64,000 nt of DNA, taken from NCBI RefSeq assembly GCF_034190915.1, contig NW_026947485.1, forward strand, positions 131,642,337 through 131,706,336, written 5' to 3'. Positions 1 to 11,908 of the stretch are shown here, piece after piece (the first letter of the stretch is position 1; the number at the start of each line of letters is the position of its first letter). Both the position numbers and the translations under genes were made by a program. The notes under the pieces are model-generated. The model saw only the letters and a list, made by a program, of their open reading frames with translations. It ran no database searches and was not told the DNA's origin. Source of the DNA: Cavia porcellus. Taxonomy: Eukaryota; Chordata; Mammalia; Rodentia; Caviidae.

Positions 1-669
1 ATTGACTTGAAGATTTAAAAAGTTATTTTACTTGAGAAATAGAACACTCAGAAAATTGTTCCAATAGCTTTTATTACTAGAACGTTATTATTGTAATAGA
101 ATAATTATCTGGCACATTATTAGATCTCAAATATTCACTGCTAATTACATTTATTGTTTTCAACTTTTCCATATGATAGTAATGAATATCCGATATCATG
201 AATATCTTTTTAAAATGTTTTGCTCTTATCCATTTATTTATCTTGTTTTGTTTTGTTTTGTTTTGTTTTACAAGTGGAATTATGACTTTGGTATACATTC
301 TAAATTACCCATCATTGCATACTCTACAAAACTGTAGGAAAGAAGGCAACTATTCCATAGTGAGTGGTGTTTCTGGAAATGTTTTATGGTAGGAAATGAC
401 AACTGTCCACATGAGGTCTTTTGCAGTTCTCCAAAATCATTAACTATTAAACAATGAGATTTATACAACATTGCTCTTCATTTTCAAAATTTATATAGTC
501 TTTTAGAAAAATTATTAAAAAGTAAAAACTTGCATCTACTTTGGGTATGTTAGTATATTAGTCTGATTTTTGCTTGAGGAGATATTTATATTTTTATGAA
601 AATTTGGACTTTACTATGTACATGCTTAAAGTGTTCCCCCACTAAAACTAATATTTTTCTATTCTAAAG
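1..669 (+). other. 3' end of a CAST intron
   Basis: AT-rich non-coding sequence upstream of the first recognisable exon. It has a short (GTTTT)n run at about 244-269 and ends in a T-rich tract followed by the AG acceptor at 668-669. No part of the preceding XL exon (the PGEKKGSDE-type segment known from human and mouse) is visible, so that exon lies outside the window. Confidence 0.8.
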
Positions 670-741
670 AAGAAAGCAGCAAGCCTCGGGAGCAGTCAGC
701 CCTCCAGAGCCCATGCTAGTGGCACAGCCCAGGCGACAAAG
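670..741 (+). CDS. CAST: Calpastatin XL-region exon (exon 1z type), 24 codons
   Basis: Encodes KKAASLGSSQPSRAHASGTA plus QATK, closely matching the end of the human and mouse XL region (KKAASLGSSQ... ATK). The XL segment is present only in long calpastatin forms made from the most upstream promoters. It is not inhibitory; in the family it carries phosphorylation sites and membrane-targeting function. The KKAAS context here resembles a basophilic kinase site (inference). The acceptor is AG at 668-669 after an AT/pyrimidine tract and the donor is GTCAGT at 742. Length is 72 bp, phase 0 at both ends. It joins in frame to the exon at 24063, across a 23.3-kb intron. Confidence 0.9.
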
Positions 742-893
742 GTCAGTCATTTCTCGATTGCAAAAGACCCCTACTCATCTCTGTGCTACAGGGCATCACC
801 TCCCCAGTGGGCAGGGTCTGTGGAGAACAGCCATACTCGTATATCACTGAGAAATATTTGAACAAACTATCCTTTCTGAGTTGGAAGGGAGAA

Positions 894-984
894 TAGTATT
901 TCCTTTCTTTTCTTTTCCTTTCCTTTCCTTTCCTTTCCCGTTCTTTCCTCCCTCCATTCCTCCTTTTTTCTTTCTTTCTTTTTT

Positions 985-1024
<40 letters not shown>

Positions 1025-1042
1025 TCCTTCTTTCTCCCTTTC

Positions 1043-1100
<58 letters not shown>

Positions 1101-1105
1101 TGTCT
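894..1105. repeat. Long (TTTC)n/(TTCC)n polypyrimidine microsatellite
   Basis: About 210 bases of almost pure pyrimidine on the plus strand, mostly TTTC units with TTCC and TCCC interruptions. It directly abuts a minus-strand B1-like SINE, so it is best explained as the expanded and diverged A-rich tail (GAAA on the minus strand) of that element. The Lys/Arg/Glu-rich and Phe/Ser-rich open frames crossing it are microsatellite artefacts. Confidence 0.95.
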
Positions 1106-1233
1106 TTTGAGACAGGGTGTGACTATGGCAGTGGTGACCTTGAGCATCCTATATGTAGTCCAGGCTGTCCTAGAACTCATGATGATTCTCCTGCTGCAAA
1201 ATCAGGGGATTATAGGCATCTGAAACCACACCC
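1106..1233 (-). mobile_element. B1/Alu-like 7SL SINE
   Basis: Reads in reverse complement as a B1-type element. The plus strand shows TTTTGAGACAGGGTGTGAC, then a CCAGGCTGTCCTAGAACTC block, then CTGAAACCACACCC, which is the antisense of the 5' Pol III region. The tail lies to the left and has become the adjoining microsatellite. Confidence 0.85.
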
Positions 1234-1489
1234 AACAAAAGGATATAAATTCTAAACAATGATATAAGTGATTTGAAATCTAGTAAAACCATTTATGTTA
1301 TAATTATTCCCAGCATAGAAAAATATGACAAGTAAATAGTATTATCCTTATACAGGACTTCTGCACATCTTGTGAGGAAAATACTGCCCTCTTTCTTCTT
1401 CAGAACATAATTCAAATTTCCCTCACAAGCATTAACCGTATCAGGCTCTCTAAGGGTTCTGTGAAATTACCTTAGGTAACCCTCTCAAA

Positions 1490-1600
1490 ACCTTATTATT
1501 TTTATTATTCCTTTATACTAAGGAACCCAGGCTCACAGAAGTTAAGTGATTTGGACACACTCACAAATCCAGTAAGAAGGAGGCAGTGTTAAAGCCCAGC
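1490..1600 (-). repeat. MIR SINE fragment
   Basis: Contains the antisense MIR core pattern: a T/A-rich stretch, then 'aggctcacagaagttaagtg' and a 'cacaaatccagtaag' block, corresponding to the conserved GAGGxTAAGTxACTTGxCC region of MIR. Old and diverged. Confidence 0.55.
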
Positions 1601-1632
1601 TTTCCTACACACTCAAGGTCCGCACCAATTGT

Positions 1633-1970
1633 CTTAGTTACTTTTTACTGATTGCTGAGACAAAATACCTGAAGCCCAAAGTTGGGAAAGGAAAGGTTTA
1701 TTTCTTACAGTTTTTGGAGTTTCAGTCCATACGCAGTTGGCTCCAAGGCAGGGTGGCATGGTGGTGCCGCAGTTCATGGTGGCTGCGAACAGCAAGGCAG
1801 AAACCGGCAAATGAGCGAGACACATTTTCTTCCTGCCGTTACACTATAGGCTGGCTCCTCCCCTTTGTGGGTGTAGCACTGACACCATCAATCCAAGCAC
1901 TATGCAATGAACCAATCACAAATGCACAATGCAAACTCATGAGGCCTGGGTGTCACTGACATAAACCATG
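1633..1970 (-). mobile_element. MaLR-type LTR (ERVL-MaLR), antisense
   Basis: Begins with 'gagacaaaatacctgaag' and 'aaaggtttatttcttacag', the reverse complement of the MaLR LTR 3' end (gagctaaataaacc... ggtattttgt). It continues into 'gtttcagtccatacg' and a region resembling other copies in the window. Non-coding solo LTR; exact subfamily not determined. Confidence 0.6.
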
Positions 1971-4900
1971 ACACCAATGATGCCAGGTCCCACAAGCACT
2001 CACTGAGCATTTTTGTAATGCATCACCTCAAAGCTTTGCAACTTATAGAAAAAAAATCACTGAAACCTTACTTTTCAGCAAAAGAAACTATAATATTGTC
2101 CAATGGTTTTTAATGACCATTTTGCGTTCAATCATTTCAACTCTGCGGTCTTCCAGTATGTCCAGATTATCTAAAACCTTAGTCTGTTTCAGCACTCTAT
2201 CCACAATGATTTTAATAAGCACTCTTTCCTTTCAAATTGGTGGCCATATGTGGAAGTCTGTGGACTCTTTCATTTACACCATTTGTTTCATTAGCATCTC
2301 CCAGAGCTCCATGTTCTGAAAGATGCCCAAACCAAGAATGAGCTGAGAAGTGACCACAGGCTGAACTCTCTAAGCTAGGTGCAGTAACACATCCCAATTT
2401 AAGACTGTGAGTGTGCTTCATAGACATCTTCAAATCTTCATTCCACCATCCTGTAAAATGATAAAAATCACTGATCATCTGTGAGTTTTAAATAGAGAAT
2501 CTTAAACACTCATGTTGGGACCAACCTGAATCTCTTCTGCTGCCACTCCCTAGGGTTGCTGTTTGGTAAGGAGACGCTGCTCAGTCAGCCAACAGCCCCA
2601 GGTTTAAGTTTCCTCTTTGCCACTCTTCTCCTTGATCCCAGCGAGCCTAAAGGAGACTCATCTTATCAGAGCTGTTGTGAAACTGAGCTGAAATTAAACA
2701 TTTAAACATAGATCCCTAGGCCTGGGCCCTGGGAACCCTGGTGCTGGGGAAATCTGTCTCGATGTGATTATTCCCGTAAGTCCTCATTGCTGTTGCTTGA
2801 CAGTCTCCAACTGGAAAGATTATATGTTATGCTTATGTGGACCTATATTTAACTCACAGCAAAATTATACCTCTAAAAATGAGAAGGCTCCATAGCAAAG
2901 CTCACACACAATGATATTTAGTGAAGTCATTTGTAAATTTTTTCCAGGATTGCAATTACCTAAACCTTTGGAGCTTAAATGCATTGTGGAAAAACCACAC
3001 CTAGTGTTTTTCTTGAAAAAAATTTGACTTGAAAGTAGGAGCCAGAACCTTTTCCCTGTCACTTTTTCCACACAGGAAATTTTCATCCAGTCTTTCTGAG
3101 GTGTGATGATTGTAAGGAATTTGATTCCCCCAGCTCTGTTCTGTCCAGAATTCGGGGTTGGGGGTGTGACAGAGCAGGGAAATGCAAGCATCTTAGCTAG
3201 CTGTGTGTGGGTGTAGTACTTAAAGTCAAGCCTGAAGTTATTTGCTTACCTTCTAAAACACTGTCCTTCCCTACCGCCAGTATTCTCTCTCTTGTAGCTC
3301 TTGCTCACTAGGTTTTTCTTTCCTTCGGGAGCCTCCTGCCCAGATTTACCAGGGTTGCTTTCTCCCCTTCCACCTTTTTAACTCTTAAACAGTTATAAAA
3401 GAGAAACCTGCCTTCCAGTTTCTCCTTTTGATGTCATATTGGAGTTCCTTAGTATGAACATCTCTTTTAAAAATTATTATTCCCAGGCTTCCTTGAGAAA
3501 AGGGGATATTAGCATGTGTGATAACTTGAAACCTATTATTACACAGTGTACCATAACACATACAGGTAAACTGATACTCCCCCAAACCATTCAGAAAAGT
3601 CACAACCAACTGGTAGATGTAATTGGCAGTGAGAATTTGTTCTGGTTTTCTTGGGACATACTCGCTTAAGTGATAATTTAAAAAAATATTGCAAATACCA
3701 TAGAGTTGATCTTCAAAAAAAAGTATTTAATTTGAAGCTAATGTGCAAACTGTATATTATAGAATGGTTTTCACACACTACAGAACTGTTTCATGAGAAT
3801 TCTCACAAAGTTAATAAATGTGCTCATAAATTGTGTCACTTCATCCATGCAGTCCTGAGCTTTGATCCAAAGCTCTTAAGTGGAATAGATATCATGGACT
3901 CAAAATAGTTAATGCAAAAAATCAAGTGCTTAAAATGCAATGTTTGGTAAATTAATAATGAAGACTAATGAGGCTGCAGAAATCATAGACGCTTACAAAA
4001 TCAACATGAAGATAGTTGCGATCCATAACTACTCACGTAGTTATACGCTGGAACAATTCTTAGATAATTTACCATCAAAATAGATTGTTTGGAGGCCAAG
4101 TTTCAGACTGCAAGAGAAATATCTCTGTTGAAGACTATGCTATTAAGATGCATCAGTTAAAGGTGTTAGTTCCACTCAGAATCTATTCTGACTAGGTTAA
4201 GCCAAAAGGAGCTTCTTAAATTTTCTTAAGTAAGTAGCTTGAAGGGAAATCTGGAAAAGTCCAGCAGGAAGAATGTAGAGCCTCACAACCAGAAACAGTG
4301 CACGATGGTTGGGGGTTTCTCCTGTTACACTCAGCACCAACAAAGCTCAGCACCTCACATATTCAGGACGAGGTGCCAGAAATTCTGCCATTGCCAATCC
4401 TGACCCATGAATACCTCCTTATAATGTTTATTTCCCTGTGGGCAGTGGTCTCCTCACATGGCCCACCACAGTCTCATTCTTGTGTGGCACATCCATCAGA
4501 TTGACCAAAGTAAATCACATGCCTCTGTCATGCTATGGGGGAAACTGAGGATACGACTTTTCTGGGTTCTCTTTTAGGGAAGCACATACTGATAAAGGGG
4601 AAGTTATCAGTATGTGGGGAAGGTTTCCAAATGTGTGGCCAGCTGCCAAATGACACCTATCCAGCAGGGAGAGGAAAACAGAATTAGGTGATTGAACAAT
4701 AGGAAGGTCATTGATGGCAAGTAGCTCAGCAATTAGACACTTAAACAGACAGTAGAAATAACTTCCTGCCTAGAGAGGAGATCTACAAAAGACTAAATGG
4801 CTATAAAGGAAATACTTTGTGACTTAGGTTCTGTTTTTCATAGTTTTGAGAACATTGGCAACACAGCTCTCCTCTCAGATTCTTTTCTTGTTCATAATTT

Positions 4901-6339
4901 GATCCAGGAGTTGATAGATAATGTATTCAGTGTTACAATCACTCCACCGAAACCTCAAAACATGGGTGGTTATGAGGTAACTCTTCATGAAGACAGGCAA
5001 GCATTTTTGCTTTAATAATTGTGCATATACTTTAAGGTGCTATAAAAAAGTAAAGTGGACATAAACTTTATAACCCTATGGATATTTTTGCTTAAAACAG
5101 ATTAAAAGATCAATCTATTTTCAAATAAGTAGACATAATATAATTATGACAGACAATTATATTATGGCGGTATGTAGGTAACATATACAGCAAAACTTTG
5201 AAAAAATAAGATACAACCAGTAATTATCATATTTTACTGTGCATATTGAATCAGTAGGGTTTTTATTAAAATGATGACTCTAATTCAGAAAATCTGGGTT
5301 GATGCTGAGATTTTCTTTTTAACAACCTCCCAGGGGTTTGCTGGCCTGGAAATCATACTATGAGTAGCTAAGGGGCTGAATTGTACAAAATGTGAGTGGT
5401 TTAAACTCTCTGTACTTTAGGTTGCCTAAGAATAAATTAGAAAATCTGATTGAAAAGCAGATTCTCTATTTTCAATGCAAGAGATTCTGTTTCACCAGGA
5501 TAGAGCAATGCCCAAGATTTCATCTAACAGTGCAGGGGCATCTCCAGTGTTTCAGGGGCAGGTGACCCAGAAATCCTCCCTGAAGGAGAAAGGATGGTGC
5601 TCAGAGACCCTTACAACTACAGCAGCTCAGGGGAGCAGAACAGCTTCCTAAGTCTCCTATGAAGGCAGCCAGTCCCTTGCTCCCTGGCCTGCATCATATC
5701 CTCTTTGCAAAATTTGTTTCATAACCTTCAGTTACTTATCTGTACTCTTTGGGAACATAGAAATACTCACTTTCCTTGTGGAAGACAAGTCAGCTGCCTG
5801 ACTCTGGGGCAGCATAGTCCAGCTAAGTCATCCTGAGCAGTCCTTGAACGTGGAGAAATAAATATAAGAGAAAATTAGATGGGCTCAGGCTTAGTGATTT
5901 TTTTTTTAAAGAAATGTAATACTAATTATTAACAAGAAAGGAATTTTAAGGTATATTTTCTTTAAGAATTCTGGCAGGGTTTTCTGAAGGACTTATAAAA
6001 TATCAGAGTTAAAAGGCCTTATACTCCCGACAGTTTTGTGTGGCAGAGCGGAAGTGAGGACCCTCTTTGGGGAAGTCAGGGCCCCCACCTGTTCTGACTC
6101 AGCTGGGGCAGGGGGCGCATACTGTGCCAGGAGCGCCCTGCTTCTCCTTTGCAGCTGACTGTCACCTCTGTCTTTCTGGATCATCACTCAGTGCCTGCCC
6201 CGGGGGTCTTTGTTTTCGAAGCACTGGCTAACAAGTCTCCCCATTTTCACCCCAACTCCGGTTCAATCCGTGTTGACTTATGACTTGGGGAAAAGTTAGC
6301 ATTTGACATTAGTTTTAAAATTTAGTAACTCTTTTTCTG

Positions 6340-6455
6340 TGTGTGACATGGTGAGACCCTGTTTCAAAAAACAAACACACAAAAAATTAAGGGGCTAGGG
6401 ATGTAGGATAGTTTGAAGGTCCTGGGTTCACTGACCAGTGCTGGAAGAAAAATAA
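6340..6455 (+). mobile_element. B1 3' end plus ID-like SINE (B4-like composite)
   Basis: 'gacatggtgagaccctgttt' with an A-rich run matches the B1 3' end. 'ggggctagggatgtaggata' followed by 'ggtcctgggttcactgacca' matches the A and B box regions of an ID-like tRNA-derived SINE. It lies immediately upstream of the CpG island. Confidence 0.5.
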
Positions 6456-6779
6456 AGCTGTTGGGGGAGTGTATTTGCAAAGAGCCACCCAGTTGCTCCC
6501 GTGCTGTGGTAGTCAGAGGGGAGCAGAGCCGGGAGCCTGCGCTCAGCGGCTGTGTGCAGGTCACAGGGCACCGGGCCTGAGTTCGCCAGCGGGGATGGCA
6601 GGCCCGGCCCCGGCTCGGTTCTGGCTCTGTCCTGCACTGCAGGGCGGGGCCAAGGGAAGGAGGGCGGGCCATAGAGAGGGCGGGGCCGCTGGAAGAGGCG
6701 GAAGGGGCGGGGCCTGGAGAACGGGCGGTGAAGGGGGCGGGGCCTCGTGAAGGGGCGTGGCCGCAGGGAGGAGGCCCGC

Positions 6780-6939
6780 AGCAACTCCAGTCGCGGTCCT
6801 GGGACCCGCCCCGCCGCGTCACGCTGGCCAGGGCAGGGCTCCAAGTAAACTGCAGCGCTGGGGCAGTTCCCAAGCAAGAATGCTGCAAACATCCCGGAAA
6901 TCCAGCTGAGGTCCCCGGGCCCCGGGAGTCCCGCGCACA
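6780..6939 (+). other. CAST: Putative untranslated first exon (1u-like) of short CAST transcripts
   Basis: The 3' boundary is supported by a near-consensus donor, CACA|GTAAGT, at 6940. The 5' boundary is a guess, placed just after the GC-box cluster. Splicing to 24063 would put ATG directly after the junction, with A at -3 (ACA|ATG). The exon contains a short upstream ORF (6880-6909). No transcript evidence is available here. Confidence 0.5.
6880..6909 (+). other. Short upstream ORF in the putative first exon
   Basis: ATG at 6880 opens a nine-codon frame (MLQTSRKSS) that stops at TGA 6907-6909, 31 bp before the donor. If the exon is transcribed as proposed, this uORF precedes the main ATG at 24063 and could lower translation of the short form. 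It matters only if transcription starts upstream of 6880. Confidence 0.35.
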
Positions 6940-8704
6940 GTAAGTACTGATCTGTCCGCTTTGCTCTATGCTGGTCTCTGCCTCTAGGTTGAGCAGCTGC
7001 ACCCGGCTTGCATTTCGCGGCCCGGACCCTGCAGCAGGCACCCCAGGCTCATCACGCAATTCTTGTAGTCCGGACTCTGAGGATCTGTTTCTTTCCAGAT
7101 GTGTTATCCATTTGTAATGCTTCTTGTGGACCCTTCCTCCTTAATCTGGGCACTGTTTGACCCTTCAGCTGGAAATGTTGCTGCGATTGGCATAAAGGTT
7201 ACAAAACAAGGGATTTGTGTGACCCGTGGCAGAGGCTGAAAGAGGGCGAGCAGCCTTTCTGTCGATTCGTTGTGGCACTTTGATCGCAGGGTCAGACCCT
7301 CTTCCTCCACCCGCAGCGCCACCCCCACCCCATGACCTCTGTTTTAGAGAATGAGCTCACTCTGACCTTTCTGTGTACCTGACACATGCTGGGTGTGGTG
7401 TGGCAAGTGTTGTAACATGTTTCGGCTCTGCTTCCCTGAACAGAACCTGAGACTGTTGCGGGAAGACAGATTTTTCAGAGATTTAGCTGTCTCTCTCATA
7501 GTGTTAGGGCTCCAGTGTCCTTCACTTATTAATGGTCAAGAGGCAAGATCATTATTCTAGTTTCACAGCCTGTGACAATGAGGCAGGGGAGTTGATGCTG
7601 CTTCCCTGAGAGTGGGACCTTGGAATCTCTCTAGTCTTCGGGAGCACACAGAGGAACAGGATGTTTAGTCAGCAACTCTGGGACTTTCCCGCTGTTTGAG
7701 ACATTTTCTAGAGGAAAACAAACTTCTGCATTGCAGGTAGAATCACCTAGGAGTGGCATGTCCTGTTCAGAGGAGGGGGAAGTTTATTGTCTAACGAATA
7801 ACTTGGGAGCTTCCTCCTGATGTTTTGCTTGTAGGCATGAGTTGGGCTTTTTGCACACTGATTTTTCCAGGAGTGAGAAGAACATTGAATTCCTGAGGGT
7901 GTGGTGGAGAGTGCTCCTTGGATTCTAGGAGGTATAGAAGAGTAAAAAATCATGTAGTCAGATTTAGCAAAATCAAGCCATGCTAGGAAAAGCCACATCT
8001 GTAGACTGGCGGAGTGGGACTAGCTGACCAATAGCAGTGAGACAGGAGGGAACCGTGTGTGTACTGCAAGGACTCTTGGTGTCTGTCACGAACAGGTGTG
8101 TGCTTCGCGAACTGTGAGACTGTTTTGAAGCTGCACATCCCAGTACTAATGGTGTCGTTCACAAGCTTTGAAAGGATTCCCAAAGCAGGAGGGCAGCTGA
8201 CTATATTGAGCTAATGGAGGGCTTCATTTCCTTCGTAGTTCTCTGTTAGGAGCGGCTGACTGCGGTATTTCTCCTAAAATGAAATTCAAAAGGAATTGCA
8301 TAAAATAACAGTTGGGAAGACTATAGCCAAAAAGAAAAGAAACTTATCAGAAAAACATGAATAATCTATTTGAACTAGCTTTTTATAACGGGCTAGGTAT
8401 TGATTCATGGTCTATATATAACAGTCATATCTTGAAGTTATCACAGCTTCTTAAGTGGAACTATTTGCTTTTCTACAGAATAGAGACTAGGCCTGTTTAA
8501 ACGAAAAATTTATAATCCCTGTACTCCTGGGTACATATGTACTTGTGTATCTTTCTGTCATCTGACCTTACTATTTCCTCATTTTGGAAATCACTTGAAT
8601 TTGAAATTCAAGGGTTACCATCAGAATGTCTGACCTCATAAGAGGAACCCACTTACCTGTTTTTCTGACACATTGTATTAATAATATGAGTACTGAAAAA
8701 GTAC

Positions 8705-8775
8705 CAAATTTATTTTTCTGTTTATTTATTTTGTTTTGCTTGATACTGGGCATCAAACTTACGACCTCGAGATTG
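8705..8775 (-). mobile_element. Old ID-like SINE fragment
   Basis: 'gatactgggcatcaaacttacgacc' is the antisense of the ID box B region (GGTTCGATCCCCAGTACC). It is diverged and lacks the left part. Confidence 0.45.
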
Positions 8776-10347
8776 TCAGGAGTACTGGAAAAGGAAAGTG
8801 GCTTCACAAACAATTGCACTTTAGTTTTTCTTCATGAAGAGCTCTAAATTAAAAAAAAATGTCACTGACACAGTGTTCTTCAGTAGACACTCTTAGCATT
8901 CTGGATGACAATTTTAAAGTGTCCTATTATTTCCATTTTTTTAAGAGAATTTCAGAACATCTAAGGCTGGATGGTTTCTGACAAATCTACTTATTTGGCC
9001 ACTGGAGATTTAGAAGACAACTGTGCAATCGCACCATTAACAAAGTAAAGTTGTTTTGCTCCTGCCTTGTAGTGTGGTTGTATAGTGCTCTGTTGTCTAC
9101 ATAGAGCGTTGATAAATTATTACAAAGTGACTGTAAAACTTTCCATTAGAAATAGATCATCAGGATCCGTGTAATAGAGTATCAATATGCTGAGCCCTGA
9201 CATGCTGTGATGTAAGATACTTTTATTTGGGCCATTTTACATATTAAGAAGATAAGCCCCATCAACCTGAATTGTTTCTCAGAATATAACACTTCACTAA
9301 AATGCTTTCTAAATAATGAGCCTTACTGTATAAAAAGTGTCACATACTAAAGTCTCATTTGACTTCAGTTCTTCAGTTTTTACCACACAAGCTTCTTATT
9401 ACAGTACAAGCCTCCCAAAAACAGTATCCCATCGCTGTATCCTCAGTGTCTATCTCCAGCTGTCCATATGACAATGGCTCAATAAATATTAATTGAATTG
9501 TAAAAATGGATTCATTTTATTGTAAGATGAGTAGAGCCCTAATATCCTTTTGCATTAATATAGAGATTCACTATTACAAAGACTCATCGTGGGTTGATAG
9601 AAAAGGTAAAATCATATTCATTTTTATTTTCTAGAATTCAAACATGGAGTTTTTGAGATTGAACATCTGTTTGTCTATTAAGTGAAGGTTAAAGTATGAG
9701 GCATCAAAAAATATAAGAAAAGAAGCCTTTGTTTTCTTTTTTCTTTGAGCTTCTACAATGAGCTAGATAGGATGCTGGGTACACAGAAGTATGCTCCATG
9801 TAGCAAATGTAACTAATTAGCATTGCTCACACAATAAATCAAGTAAGTAAAAGGAGCATATGGTAAAGGTCGAAGCCTGTTTTCTTTGGAATGAACTAGT
9901 CCCTAAAGAGGACCTGTGACCAGGTGACCATTCTAAAGCAGAAAGTGACAAAGGCCATAGACACTAAGGGCTGTGATGTCATTCAGGGGAGTGCACAATC
10001 AGTGGAAGACAGGACCACTCTGTCTGGTACACATTTAACTTCCTTGCATTGGCTTGCCTCATCGTAATTTCCTTAATGTCCTCCTCCCGTGCATTCCCCT
10101 GACTGCTAGTTCAGACAGTGTCCTGTCCCGTACACATGACTACATGTGATGTTTTGTGAGAGTGAGAGTTCTAATTGTACAACCCCAGATAAGAACATTT
10201 TGACAGCCTTCTCTTGCGGATGGACTGACTTTCCATCAGGTGTCAGGTATTCTGGAGATTTCTATCTTGTCCTGGGGTTCCATACAGTTTGACTAGACCA
10301 GTTAGCAGCTCCCCAAACAAGCCTCAAGGGTTAAAAATTCCTGCTAT

Positions 10348-10437
10348 TGGGCTGGGAGTACAGCTCGGTGGCATAGTGCTTGCCTAGCAAGTGTAAGGTT
10401 GTGAGTTTGATTCCTGGTACTAAAAATAAATAAATAT
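10348..10437 (+). mobile_element. ID-like tRNA-derived SINE
   Basis: 'gggctgggagtacagctcgg' (box A side), 'gcttgcctagcaagtgtaag', and 'gagtttgattcctggtacta' (box B) followed by an AAATA-rich tail. Older than the GGTACCGG subfamily seen elsewhere. Confidence 0.8.
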
Positions 10438-11682
10438 TCGTATTACTCATCTTTCTAGTTCTTTCGTCCCCACCCACCCACAGCAAGGTGCTAAAGAGGA
10501 TGGACAGACTCATCCACAGAGTCATGTGCCCTGGATTTCCATCCTTTTATTATCTAATGGTACATTTTTCTCTGATTTCATATTTGGCAACTACTTGATG
10601 TATGCATAACCTTTAATAGCTAAGGAGAATCTCATATTCTGTTTTCCTCAGCTTTCATCATTTTCACGTTTCCTCTCCTAGGAATGGTAAGTGCGTGTGG
10701 GATACAAAGTTGCTTGGTCTGCTTTGTTGGTAGTAGTTGTATGTTTTCCTTTAGATCTATTTGGAACATTCTTTTAAAAAAATACTAATATTTAGCTTAA
10801 GTGAGAGAGCAGTTTTTACATGTTAAAGTATTCAGGTGTGCTCTTCTTGAGTTTTTCAAGTTAACTTCTTGTCATGTGCACTGTGACACTTATAAACATA
10901 CTGTTGACAAATAGAAATTCCTCAAGCCCCACCTCAGACCCATCCAGTCAGAATCACTGAGGGCTCTGGGGCTCAATAACATTGGCAATTAAATCCTTAC
11001 AACCTAAAAGTTTGATACCACTTCTATGAAGTGAACTGAAACCCGTGTCTAAGTGGTCTTCTGGCCTTAGCCGTGCACTGAAATCTTGGTAAGCGTTCTA
11101 GCCATGCCCTAGTTCTGAAGCTTCTGAATCCTAGTGAAAGTCTCACAGAGTTGATCGGTGTTGATGGCCCATGTTTGAGCCTGCAACAGCCTGAACTATC
11201 CCATTCCACTCACAGGTGAACAGGGGAGTCAGGCGCCCTTAGTATGTATGTTCTCTGTACTGTGCTGGACTGAGGTCCCCTGTACAAGTGACTTAAGTCT
11301 CAAAGACCTAGTGCAGTCCCCAGAGCCACCAGAATTGCCCAGGATAGAGTTGGGAAAGACGTGTGAGACTGATGCTCCTGCAGAGAAGCCAGAAATTCAG
11401 CCACCTGACTGTTCTGTGTCTTTAGCAACTATAGGAAAAACGTGGCCAGGCAATGTACACCACAGTACACAGTAACATAATTTGTCCATTTTTAGTCATA
11501 TTTTTGTCCTTCTTATCAGACAAAATAGAAAATTGTACTTAGAAGCTGCTGTAACAAAGCCAATATAGTCTTTTTATATAACTCTAATAGTCTGGCCAAT
11601 AATCATCAGAGTCCTTTATTGTAAATATTCTCAGGCTAATATATGTTTAGAACAGCGTCTCACGGGCCTTCAGACATGTGGG

Positions 11683-11705
11683 TTTTTTTTTTTTTTTTTT
11701 TTTTT
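11683..11705. repeat. Poly-T tract
   Basis: Uninterrupted run of 23 T. No recognisable SINE body adjoins it. Confidence 0.9.
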
Positions 11706-11811
11706 CATAATACTCTGTTTACCAAGATGTTTCCACTTCAGAGGACTGGGCCAGCATCAGGGAACTGAAACTGGTAACCAGCAATTTTATCTTCCAGAAT
11801 TTATAACTTCT

Positions 11812-11826
11812 CTTTCTTTCATTTTC

Positions 11827-11879
<53 letters not shown>

Positions 11880-11908
11880 TCTCTCTTTCTCTCTCTCTTC
11901 TTTCTTTC
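11812..11908. repeat. (CTTT)n microsatellite with CTCT interruptions
   Basis: About 60 bases of near-perfect TTTC repeats followed by CTCTCT-rich sequence. A Lys/Glu/Arg-rich minus-strand frame over it is an artefact. Confidence 0.95.

Larger units (their letters stand above)
6480..7060 (+). promoter_or_regulatory. CpG island, probable internal CAST promoter
   Basis: The only CpG-dense region of the window. At least six GC boxes (GGGCGG) lie within about 100 bp, at roughly 6642, 6662, 6678, 6705, 6723 and 6734, consistent with an Sp1-driven TATA-less promoter. An inverted GC box and a CGTCA half CRE (6817-6821) follow. Family knowledge: CAST uses several promoters, and the short form lacking XL starts at an untranslated exon (called 1u in cattle) between the XL exons and exon 2, which is the position here. 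The assignment is inference from composition and position plus a good donor at 6940. Long open frames across the island on both strands reflect GC-richness. Confidence 0.7.

Noticed and set aside
238..269. (GTTTT)n run as a regulatory element
   Set aside because: Simple-sequence repeat with no associated motif.
743..1255. Open frames of 145 codons (minus) and 124 codons (plus)
   Set aside because: Both cross the TTTC/GAAA microsatellite, which has no stop codons in these frames. The Lys/Glu/Arg and Phe/Ser/Leu runs are repeat artefacts.
6364..7059. 231- and 154-codon minus-strand frames and 93-codon plus-strand frame over the CpG island
   Set aside because: Long frames are expected in GC-rich sequence with few stop triplets. 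They overlap each other in several frames, are Pro/Arg/Gly-rich and match no family I know.
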